Source: Nocardia brasiliensis NBRC 14402
GTDB taxonomy: Bacteria > Actinomycetota > Actinomycetes > Mycobacteriales > Mycobacteriaceae
DNA: 64,000 nucleotides
NCBI RefSeq assembly: GCF_000308475.2
Contig: NZ_BAFT02000112.1
Location: 167,797 to 231,796 of the forward strand
Direction of reading: 5' to 3'
Part shown: piece by piece, positions 35,101 to 47,100 of the stretch
How the letters are laid out: every line of letters begins with the position of its first letter
Position numbering within the stretch: the stretch's first letter is position 1
Made by a program: the position numbers and the translations under genes
The notes under the pieces: generated by a model
Databases searched by the model: none
Told to the model about the DNA's origin: nothing
Seen by the model: only the letters and a program-made list of their open reading frames with translations

Positions 35101-38100
35101 ACCAGGGAGTCGAAAAGTCCTTCCACACCGACGGTTTCCTGGATGTCGCTCAGGCCGAGATAGTGGTGATCGAGCAGTCCGGCCTGTTCGGCTTGCAGCT
35201 GGCGCAGCAGGCCGCCGAGGGTGTCGGTCGCCCCGAGCCGCACCCGCACCGGGATCGCGTTGAGGAACAGGCCGACCATGCTCTCCACGCCGTCGAGCTG
35301 GGGCGGCCGGCCGGACACGGTGGCGCCGAAGACCACATCGTCGCGGTCGACACTGCGCCCGATCAGCAGACCCCAGGCCGCCTGCACCACGGTGTTCACC
35401 GTGACGCCGAGCCCCGAGGCGAGGCGGGTGAGCGCGGTGGTGTCCGCCGGCGCCAGCTCGAAGCCGACTTCGCCGACGCCCGAAGAGATCTCGCGACCGG
35501 GGTCGACCGGCGCCAGCGGCGTCGGCTCGGTGACACCGGCCAGCGCCGCGCGCCAGGCGTCGCGGGCCGCGTCGGCGGGTTGCGCGCCCAGCCAGGCGAG
35601 ATAGTTCCGATACGACGGCACCTTGGGCAGGTGCCGGGCGTTGCCGCCGAGCGCGTACAGCGTCAGCAGGTCCTTCATCAGCAGCGGCATCGACCAGCCG
35701 TCGATCAGGATGTGATGGCTGGTGACCAGCAGGTGGTAGCTGTCGGCCGCGGAGCGGATCAGCGCGAAACGCAGCAGCGGGGCGGTCCGCATGTCGAAGT
35801 GGTCCGCGAGGTCGGCCGCCTTGATCCGGTCCAGTTCGGCGGTCGCGGCACCCGGCTCCAACTGCGCGAGATCGATCAGCCGCCACGGCACGTCGAGCGA
35901 ATCCTGCACGATCTGCAGGGGTTTGCCCTCCGCGTCCTCGGCGAAGGCGACGCGCAGGTTGTCGTGCCGGTCCAGCACGGCCTGCGCGCAGCGATGCATC
36001 CGGGTGGCGTCCACCGCGCCACCCAGGTCGAGCACGAACTGGGTGGTGTAGGCGTCGATCGAGGACTCGGCCAGTAGCGCGTGGAACAGCATGCCCGACT
36101 GCAGCGGCGTCACCGGCCATACGTCGGTGAGGTTCGGGTAGGCGGCGGCGAGCCGGTCGATGCCGGTCTGGTTCAGCCGGACCAGACCGAAGTCCGACGG
36201 CGTGAAACCGCCCGCGTCCGGGTGCAAGCCGTGTTCGGCCAACCCGCCGAGCGCCCGGATCCAATGCTCGGCAAAGGTTTTCACCTCGTCGGCGGCGAAC
36301 GCCGCGGTGGCGTAGTCGAATCGGGCGAGCAGTCCGTCGTCGGTGGCGTCGACGGTCAGGTCGAGCAGCAGATCGTCGGCGGCGATATCGGTGTGCACCC
36401 GGGCCGGGCGCAGATCCCGGTAGCGCAACGCGAATCGGCCGCGCCCGAGCACGCCGAGCTCGTCCGCGGTGTCTGCGTTCAGGTAGCGCAGCAGGCCGTA
36501 ACCGACGCCCTGCGAAGGCACCGCCCGGCGCGATTCCTTGATCTGGGCCAGGGCGGCACCCGCGGCGGGACCGCCGACCAGGGCCTCGGCGGTGTCGATC
36601 CGGCTGAGCCGCAACGGCAGCGGGAACTCGGTGGTGAAACCGCCGACCATGCTCTCGTCGGCGTTGGTCGCGGACCGCTGATCGGCGGACAGCCGGATCA
36701 GCGAACCGACGGCGCGCGTGACGGACTCCTGCGCCGAGGTCTGCAACGCCAGCGCGACCGCGGTGAGCAGCACGTCGTCCACGATGGTGTGATAGGCCGC
36801 CGCGACGGCGGCGACCGCGGCGGCGCCTTCGGCGGTGATGGCCAGCGAGACCCGGCTGCGGGTCCGCAGATCCAGCTGATCGGTGTCGGCAGCGGCGGGC
36901 ACGGCCCCCAGCGCCCGCTCCCACCAGCCCAGCTCACCGACGGTGCGCAGATCGTGCGCCCGCGTCGACAATGCCCGGATCAGCACGCCGAGACCGGATT
37001 CCGGCGCGGCGGGGGCGGCATGCCTGCCGCGGCTCCACGCGGCGGTCAACTGATCGACGATGGTGCGCCACGAGATGTCGTCCACGACAAGGCCGTTGGC
37101 GACCACGATCAGCGTCGATCGGCCTTCCGGCCCGCCGGTCAGCACGAAGTGGATATTGCGTCCCTGTTCGGGATCCAGTGCCGCGGCGGCGGCCTGCACC
37201 ACGTCGTCGATCGGCAGCGACGTCTCGCCGTGCTGCGGATCCAGCCTGCGGAACGCCTCGCCGGTGCGCTCGTCGACCGGCGGGATGCGCAGCACCGGGG
37301 CCTCGCCCGCGCGATCGAGCCGCACCCACAGCATCGGATGCTGGTCGAGCACCTTGCCCACAGCGGCGTGCACGGCCTCGACGGCGCAGCTGTCCGGCAC
37401 GTCCAGCGCGATGGCGCGCACCTCGACGCCGGCGTCGAGCAGCCGGGCCGCGTGCGGCGTCAACGGCAGGTCACCGGATTCGTCGCCCGGACCGTCCTCG
37501 ACCACCGCGACCCGGGCCAGCGCCGCGACCGTGCGCGACTCGAAAACCGCGCGGGGCGTGAAGGTCACGCCCCGGGCGCGGCAGCGCGATACGACCTGGA
37601 TGGAGACGATGCTGTCGCCGCCGAGCGCGAAGAAGTCGTCGTCCAGCCCGACCCGGTCGAGGCCGAGCACCTCGCCGATCACCTCGGCGATGGCCAGTTC
37701 CGCCTGGGTCTGCGGCGCGCGATAGGCCGCGGTCGCCAGTGCGGGTTCCGGCAGCGCGCGCCGATCCAGCTTGCCGACCGGCGTCAACGGGATCTCGTCG
37801 AGTTCGACGATCGCGGTCGGCACCATGTATTCCGGCAGGATCGCGCCCAATTCCTCGGTGAGCGCGGCGATGTCGAGGGTGGCGCCCTGCGCGGGCAGCA
37901 CGTAGGACACGAGCATCGTGGCGCCGGAACCGGATTCGCGGCCGACGGTGACCGCGAATTCGACGCCCGGTTGCCCGGTCAGCGCGGCGTCGATCTCGCC
38001 GAGTTCGATCCGGAAGCCGCGCACCTTCACCTGGAAGTCGTTGCGGCCCACGTACTCCACCTCGGGCGCGGCGCTACCGCGCCGCCAGCGCACCACGTCA

Positions 38101-41100
38101 CCGGTGCGGTAGAGCCGTTCGCCGGGCGCACCGTACGGGTCGGCCACGAAGCGGGCGGCCGTAAGGCCGGGCCGCGCGTGGTAGCCGCGGGCCAACTGGA
38201 TGCCGCCCAGATACAGTTCGCCCGCAACGCCTTCGGGCACGGGGCGCAACCTGCTGTCGAGCACCAGTGAGCGCATGTCGCGGATCGGGCCACCGATGGT
38301 GACCGGTTCGCCGGGGCGCAGCGGATCGCTGATGTTGGTCATGATCGTGGTCTCGGTCGGCCCGTAGCCGTTGTGGAAACGCCGCTGCTCGTCGCCCGCC
38401 CACTTGGTCACCAGATCGGCGGGCACCGCTTCTCCGCCCGCGACGATCGCCCGCATGCCGGACAGGGCGTCCGGGTCCAGCGAGGCGAGCACCGACGGGG
38501 TGAGGAAGGCGTGCGTGACCTGCTCCTCCTGGATCAGGCTCGCCAGTTCGGCGCCGCCGAAGGTGAGTGGCGGCGCGACGACCAGCGCGCCCGCCGAACC
38601 CAGCGCGAGCAGTAGCTCGAGCATCGAGGCGTCGAACGACGGTGAGGCGAAAGCCAGTGCGCGCGTGGACTGGTCGAGCTGATAGCGCTCCACCTGCTCG
38701 GCACTGAAATTGGCCAGGCCCGCGTGCGTCACCACCACGCCCTTGGGCAGGCCGGTGGAGCCGGAGGTGTAGATCACGTACGCGGCGTTGCTGCTGCGGA
38801 TCGGGCCGTGCCGCTCGCTGAAGCTGATCGGCCGGTCCGAGCGGGACGCGACGTCGTAGGTGAAGTCGCGGTCGTCGAGTACCAGCCACGGCCGTCCGCC
38901 CGCCATCGCGGGCAACGTGCCGAGCTCCGCGGTCAGCGTCACGCCGAGATACGCCTGCGAGTCGGTGACCATGTGCGCGATGCGCTCGGCCGGATAGGTC
39001 GGATCGATCGGCACCAGCGCGGCGCCGGTCTTGGCCACCGCCCACAGCGCGAGCACCGATTCGACCGAACGCCGGATCGCCACCGCGACCAGCACATCCG
39101 GCCCGGCGCCGCGGTCGATCAGCGAGCGCGCCAATTGCGAAGAGGCGGCGTCGAGTTCGACGTAGCTGAAGGCCCGCCCGTGCACCACGATGGCGGGGCC
39201 GGTGGGGTTGCGGGTCACCGCCGAGGCCATCAGCTCGGCCAGGGTGCGCGGCGGCACCGCCTCGGCGCCCACCCGGGAGATCAGGTCGGCGCGTTCCGAA
39301 TCGTCCAGGATCTCCAGATCACCGACCGCGATCCCGGGATCCCGCGCGACCGCGGCAAGAATACGGCGGAACCGGCGGCCGAAATCGGTGACCGTCGTCT
39401 CGTCGAACAGGTCACGGGCGTAGGTGAATTCGGCGGCGAGCCCGGCCTCCGCGCCGGCCTCGGTGCGCTGCTCGCGCAGGGTGAGCAGCAGATCGAATTT
39501 GGCGGTGTCCGCGGCTGGATCGAGCGCGGCGAAACTCAGCCCGGGCAGCTCGAAGCTGGTGGCGGCGAGGTTCTCGAACGACAGCGCCACCTGGAACAGC
39601 GGATGCCGCCCGGCGGAACGCTCCGGATCGAGCACCTCGACCAGCCGCTCGAACGGGGTGTCCGCGTTCGCGAAGGCCCGCAGATCGGTTTCCCGGTTCG
39701 CGGCCAGCAATTCGGTGAAGCCGAGTTGCGGCGCGACCCGGGTGCGCAGCACCAGGGTGTTGACGAACATGCCGATCAGGTCGTCTAGTTCGGCCTCGCC
39801 GCGGCCCGCGATCGGGGTGCCGACCACGACGTCCTCGGTCCCGGACAGGCGGGCCAGGAACACCGCCAGCGCGGTGTGCACGACCATGAACAGGGTGGCG
39901 TTGTGCCGCTTGGCCACCTCGACCAGCGCGGCGTGCACCTCTGCGTCGACGACGAAGTGGGTTTTGCCGCCCGCGAAGCTCTGCGCGGGCGGGCGCGGCC
40001 GATCGGTCGGCAGGTTCAGCTCATCCGGCAGGTCGGCGAGTTCGGTTGTCCAGTAGGCCAGTTGGGTGCCTGCGACGGAATCGGGATCGTCGTCGTCGCC
40101 GAGCACGGTGCGCTGCCAGAGCGCGTAGTCGGCGTACTGGATCGGCAGCGGCGACCAGGCGGGCGCCTCGCCTCCGCTGCGGGCGGCGTAGGCCAGCATC
40201 AGATCTCGTGTCAACGGACCCATCGACCAGCCGTCGGCACTGATGTGATGGGCGACGAACACCAGGACGTACTCGCTGCCCGCGAGCTGGAACAGCCTGG
40301 CGCGGAACGGCACCTCCATGGTGACGTCGAAACCGGCGGCGACGATGCGCTGCACCTCGTGCGCGACCCGCTCCTCGCCGATCTGGGCGGGCGCGAGGTC
40401 GACCAGCACCTCGTGCGGCGCGAGGATGCGCTGCTGCGGGCCGTCCAGCGTCTCCGGGTAGACGGTGCGCATGATCTCGTGCCGGGCGACCAGGTCGGTG
40501 ACGGCCTGCTGCAACGCGTCGACATCCAGGTCGCCGGACAGCCGGATGGCCACCGGGATGTTGTAAACGGCCGCGGCGGTGTCGAACTGGTTGAGGAACC
40601 ACATCCGCTGCTGGGCGAAGGACAGCGGAATGTGGTCGGGCCGTGACTGCGCGACGAGCGGCGTGCGGGTGCGCTCGCCCGCGAGATGCTCCACCTTGAT
40701 CGCGAGTCCCGCGACGGTGGCGGCCTCGAACAGCGCGCGCACCGGTACCCGGGAATCCAGCGCCGCACCGATGCGGGCCGCGACCTGGGTCGCCAGCAAC
40801 GAGTTACCGCCGAGGGCGAAGAAATCGTCGTCCGCGCCGACCCGTTCGACACCGAGCACCTCGGCGTACACCGCGGCCACGATCTCCTCGATCGGCGTCG
40901 ACGGCGCACGGAACACCTGCGCCTCGAACTCCGGCTCCGGCAACGCCTTACGATCCAGCTTGCCGTTCACATTCAACGGCAAGCGATCGAGCACCACGAA
41001 CGCCGACGGCACCATGTACGACGGCAAACCTTCGCTCAGCGCCGACTTCACCTGCGCCACATCGAGACCCGCGGCGGCGGCACCGGCCGCCTCGGCGGCC

Positions 41101-44100
41101 TGCGCGGCGAAAGACGCGGCTTGGACGGCGAAGGAGGTGGGGGCCGCCGGCGCGGCGGACGGCTGGGCAGCGACCAAGTAGGCCACCAGCCGGTCACCGG
41201 TTTTGGCGTCGGATTTGGCGACCACCGCGGCCTGCGCGATCTCGGGCAGCGCCAGCAGCGCGGCCTCGATCTCACCGAGTTCGATCCGGAAGCCACGGAC
41301 CTTCACCTGGAAGTCGGTGCGCCCCTGGTATTCCAGCTCGCCCGAGCCGGTCCAGGCAACCAGGTCGCCGGTGCGATACATCCGCGCACCGGGCTCGAAC
41401 GGGTTGGCCACGAACCGATCCGCGCTCAGATCCGGGCGGCCGAAATAGCCACGCGCCAATTGCGCGCCGGCCAAGTACAGCTCACCGGAGACACCGACCG
41501 GTACCGGGCGGAGCCTGCTGTCGAGCACGTAGGCCCGGCTGTTCCACTCCGGTGTGCCGATGGGCACGACGGCTTGGTCGTCCGCGGTGACTCGATGCCG
41601 GGTGATCGACACCGCGGCCTCGGTCGGTCCGTACAGGTTGTACAGCGCCACCTCGGGCTGCGCGGCCAGGAAGCGTTGTGCCAGTGCGGCGGGCAGGGCC
41701 TCACCGATGGCGAGCACGCGGGTCAGCGGCGAGGGCTGGGCCGAGGCCGCCGTGCTGGTGTGCACCAGGAGCGCGTCCAGCATGGACGGGACGACGTGCA
41801 GCGTCGTCACCGCCTCCCGGATGATCAGGTCATTGAGATAGGCCGGGTCACGGTGTCCATCGGGCGCGGCGATCACCAGCTTGCCCGCGCAGACCACCGC
41901 CGACCAGAACTCCCACACCGAGAGGTCGAACGTCGCGGCCGTCTTGAGCAGCACGGCGTCGTGCCCGGACAGGCCGAATTCGGCGATCTTCCACTGCAAT
42001 TGGTTGGCGATCGCGGCGTGCGACACGGCGACGCCCTTCGGCCTGCCGGTCGAGCCCGAGGTGAAGATCACGTACGCGGTGTGCTCGGGCCGCAGCGGCG
42101 CGACCCGCTCGGTGTCCGCGAGCGGTCCGCTGGCGAACGAGCTCAGCACCAGGTCGTCGAGTCGCACGACCGGTGCCGCGGCGGTGTCGAAATCGGCGTC
42201 GGCATCGGTCAGCACGCAGACCGGCGCGGCCGTCGCCAGAATGTAGTCCGTGCGCTCGGCGGCCTGGTCCGGGTCGACCGGTACATACGCGCCACCGGCT
42301 TTGGCGACCGCGTACATCGCGACGACCAGGTCCACCGATCGCCGGAAAGCCAGCGCCACACGGGACTCGGGGCCGACGCCGCGCGAGATCAGGTAGCGGG
42401 CAAGCCGATTCACGCGCGTGTCGAGTTCGACATAGGTCAGCTCGTGACGCGAACCGTCGGGCAGGTCGGCCACCACGGCGACCGCCTCCGGTGCGGCGGC
42501 CAGCACCGACCGGCGCAGGAACGACGGCAACGTGGCGGCCGGATCGACCCGGTGCGCGGTGTCGTTCCATTCCGACAGCACCGAATGCCGTTCTCCGGGA
42601 ACAAGAATGTCGATGTCACCGACCGGCGTGCCCACGTCGGCGACCACCGCGGCCAAGACCTGCGCCAACCGTGCCGCGAAGCCCTGCACCGTGGCGGCGT
42701 CGAAAAGATCGGTGGCATAGGTGAAGAAGCCACCGATGCCGGCGGGCACCCCGGATTCGTCGTAGCTGTCGCCCACGATCAGATGCAGGTCGAACTGCGA
42801 CACGTCGAGGTCGGCATCGACGCCGGCCACCGTGAGGCCCGGCAATTCGAGTGCGGTGTGCGCGATGTTCTGGAACGACAGGCCCACCTGGAACAGCGGA
42901 TGATGCGCCGTCGAACGCGGCGGATTCAGCACCTCGACCAACCGCTCGAACGGAATGTCCGCGTGCGCGAACGCCTGCAGATCGGTGTCGCGCTGCCGCG
43001 CGAGCAGATCCGTGAACGATTCCGCGCCGTCCACGATGCTGCGGAACACGACGGTGTTGACGAACATGCCGATCAGATCGTCGAGTTCACGCTCACCGCG
43101 ACCCGCCACCGGCGTGCCGATCGCGATGTCTCCCGTCCCGGACAACCGGGCGAGCAGCACCGCGAGCGCGGTGTGCACCACCATGAACAACGTCGCCCCG
43201 TGCGCCCGGCCCAACTCCACCAAACCGGCATGAGTAGCCGCATCAATCCGCACATCGACCCGCGCACCGGCCATCGATGCGATCGCCGGACGCGATCGGT
43301 CCGTCGGCAACTCGAGCAGATCCGGCAACCCGGACAGCTGCTTGCGCCAGAAGTCGATCTGTTGCGCCGCAATCGATTCCGCATCGGACTCATCGCCGAG
43401 CACCGCACGCTGCCACAGCGCGTAGTCCGCGTACTGCACCGGCAACGGAGCCCAGCCCGGCGCCTCGCCCGCGGTCCGCGCGGCATAGGCGACCATCACG
43501 TCACGCACCAGCGGACCCATGGAGGACGCGTCCGCGGCGATGTGATGCACGACCACCGCGAGCACATGATCGGATTCGTCGGCGCTGTCGGTGATCTCGA
43601 GCAGCCGGACCCGCAGCGGCACTTCATCGGTGACGTCGAACGGGGTGGACGCCAGGGCATACACCTCGGCGGGTACCGCCGCCGCGGTCACCGGCCGCGC
43701 GGCGACATCGAGGGTCACCCGGCTCGCGGGCAGCACCACCTGCACCGGACCGGCGGAGGTCTCCGGGTACACGGTGCGCAGCACCTCGTGCCGGCCCACC
43801 ACATCCTCGAGCGCGGCACCCAGCGCCTCGACATCCAGCGCCCCGGTCAATCGCAGGGCGAACGGCAGGTTGTAGGCGGCCGAACCGGCCGACCCGTCAT
43901 CGGACTGGTCGAACCGGTTCAGGAACCACATCCGCCGCTGCGCCAAGGACAGTGGCAGTTCGTCCGGCCGCGCGATGCTGCCCAGCGCGATGCCGCGCGC
44001 AGCGTGGGTCTGTGACTCGATCGCGGCGGCCAGCGCCTGCACCGTCGGTGTCTCGAACAGCGTGCGCACCGGCACGCGGGCATCGACCGCGGCACCGAGC

Positions 44101-47100
44101 CGGGCGACGACCTGGGTGGCGATCAGCGAATTGCCGCCGAGGGCGAAGAAATCGTCATCGGCCCCGACCCGGCTCAACCCGAGCACCTCGCCGAACACCT
44201 CGGCGACGATCTCTTCGACCGGCGTTGCGGGAGCGCGGAATTCGCGAGCGGCGAAGGCCGGCTCGGGCAGCGCCCTGCGGTCGAGCTTGCCGGACGGGTT
44301 CAGCGGGAGCTCGTCGAGGACGACGATTGCGGCCGGAACCATATAGGCCGGAAGGGTTTCGGCGACCGCGGCCAGCAGCGCCGGCTGTTCCACCGACGTC
44401 CCGGGCGCGGGCACCACGTAGGCCACCAACTGGTCCCCCAGCGTCGACTGGCTGACCAACGCGACCGCCTGACTCACCGAAGGCTGTGCCAGCAACGCCG
44501 TTTCGATCTCCCCCAGCTCGATCCGCTGACCGCGGAACTTGACCTGGAAATCGGTGCGGCCGAGGTACTCCAGCCGATGCGACCGGCCCGCGCTGCCCGC
44601 GCGCCACACCACCAGGTCGCCGGTCCGGTACATCCGCTCGCCGAAACCGAACGGGTTGGCCAGGAAGCGATCCGCGGTCAGGTCCGGCCGCCGGACGTAG
44701 CCGCGGGCCAGCTGGTCACCTGCGAGGTACAGCTCGCCGGGGACGCCCGCGGGCACCGGGCGCAACCGGGCATCGAGCACGTAGACCTGGGTGTTCCACT
44801 GCGGCAGGCCGATCGGCACCGAGCGGCTGTCCGAACCGTCGGCGGGCCAATAGGTCACCGACACCGCGGCCTCGGTCGGGCCGTAGAGATTGTGCAGTTG
44901 CGCCTGCGATACCGCGCCGAAGGCGGCGACGGTCTCCGGGGGCAGCGCCTCGCCGATCACGAAGACCTCGCGCAGCGTCGGCCCCGCGTCGGCGGCCGCG
45001 TGCGCGGCGAAGACGGTCAGCATCGAGGGCACGAAGTCGGTGACCGTCACCCGTTGCGCGGCAATGGTTTCCGCGACGTAGGCGGGATCGCGGTGACCGT
45101 CGTGGGTGGCGACCACCAGGGTCGCGCCGGCCCGCAGCGGCATGAAGAAACCCCACAGCGACACGTCGAACGTGGTCGCCGTCTTCTGCAGGTATACGTC
45201 GTCGGGGCCGAGCGGGTACTGCGCCAGCATCCAGTCGATCTGGTTGTGGATCGCCGCGTGCGAGACCGCAACGCCTTTCGGCCGTCCCGTCGAACCGGAG
45301 GTGAAGATGACGTAGGCGGGGTGCTGCGGCAGCACCGTGCGGCGCAATTCGTCCGGGCGCACCGGACTGCCGTCGAAGGCCGCGGTGTCGATCTCGTCCA
45401 GCCGCAGCACCTCGACGCCGTCCGGCACCTGGATCGCATCCGCCGCGGTGGTCAGCACGCAGGCGGGCTGGGCCGTGTCGAGGATGTGCGCGATCCGCTC
45501 GGCCGGATGGTCCGGATCCAGCGGGACGTACGCGCCACCCGCCGTCACGATCGCGTACATGCCGACCACGAGGTCCACGGATCGCCGAATCGCGAGCCCC
45601 ACCAGCGATTCCGCGCCGACACCCCGGTCGATCAGCAACCGGGCCAGGCGGTTGACCCGGTCGTCGAATTCGCGATACGTGAGCGTCGCGTAGCGACTCG
45701 ATGGGGGGTGGTGGTCGGGCGACGGGTGGGCGAGTGTCGCGCCCTCGTAGACCAGCGCGGTGGCGGACGGGCGTGCCGCGACGGTCCGGCGGTAGCCGTC
45801 GAGCAGCAGCTCCGGCGCCACCGCATGCCTGGTCTCGTTCCAGCCGTACAGGATGCGCTCGCGCTCGGCGGGATCGAGCAGGTCGATGTCGCCGACCGCC
45901 CGTTCCGGCTGTGCCACGACCGCGGCGAGCAGCCGGTCCAGACGATGCGCGAATTGCGCGATCGTCGCTTCATCGAACAGGTCTGTGGCATAGGTGAACT
46001 GGGCCGAGAAGCCGGACTCGGCCTTGGGCACCACGGTCAACTGCAGATCGAACTTGGCCACCGCACCGTCGAATTCGACCGCCTGCGCGGACAATCCGGG
46101 CAGCTCGACCTGCGCCTTGTTCATGTTCTGGAAGAACAGCGCCACCTGGAACAGCGGATGATGCGCCTGCGAGCGCACCGGATCGAGCACCTCGACCAAC
46201 CGCTCGAACGGCAACTCGGCGTGCGAGAACGCCGCCAGATCGGTCTCTTTCGTCGCCGCGAGCAAGTCCGTGAACGAGGCGCCGGGATCGATCGGCGTGC
46301 GCAGCACGAGGGTGTTGACGAACATGCCGATGAGCCCGTCGAGTTCGCGCTCACCACGTCCGGCGACCGGTGTGCCGATCGTGATGTCGACGGTTCCGGT
46401 GAGGCGGGCCAGCAAGGCGGCGAACGCGGTGTGCACCACCATGAATTCCGAAGCGCCCGCCCGCTGGGCGAGTTCGGTGAGTCCGCGGTGCACCTCGGCG
46501 CTCACCTCGAAGGTGTACTCCGCGCCTGCGCCGGACGCGACAACCGGGCGCGGGCGGTCCGCGGGCAGATCGATGCGGTCCGGGATGCCCGCCAACGCGT
46601 TGCGCCAGTAGGCGATCTGCGCGGCCGCCACCGAATCCGGATCGTGCTCGTCGCCGAGCACCTCGCGCTGCCACAGCGTGTAATCGGCGTACTGCACCGG
46701 CAACGGCGGCAGCGCGGGCGGCGCGCCGTTGCGCCGGGACAGGAACGCGCCCAGCAGATCACGCAGGAACGGCGCGACCGACGCGCCGTCGGCGGCGATG
46801 TGGTGCACCACCACCACGACCACGTGCTCACTCGCGGACAGCTCGGCGAGCGCGAGGCGCAGCGGCACCTCGGTGGCGACGTCGAAACCGCGCAGCGCGA
46901 ATTCGCGCAGCCAGTCGGCCAGTTCGGGTTCGGCGAGCGGCTTCGGCGCCAGGTCCGGAACCGCCTCCGCGACAGGCAGAATCACCTGGTAGCCGGTACC
47001 GTCGATGGCCGGGTACACGGTGCGCAGCGTCTCGTGCCGCTCGATCACATCGGTGATCGCGGCCTGTAGCGCGCCGAGATCCAGCGCCCCGGTGAGCCTG

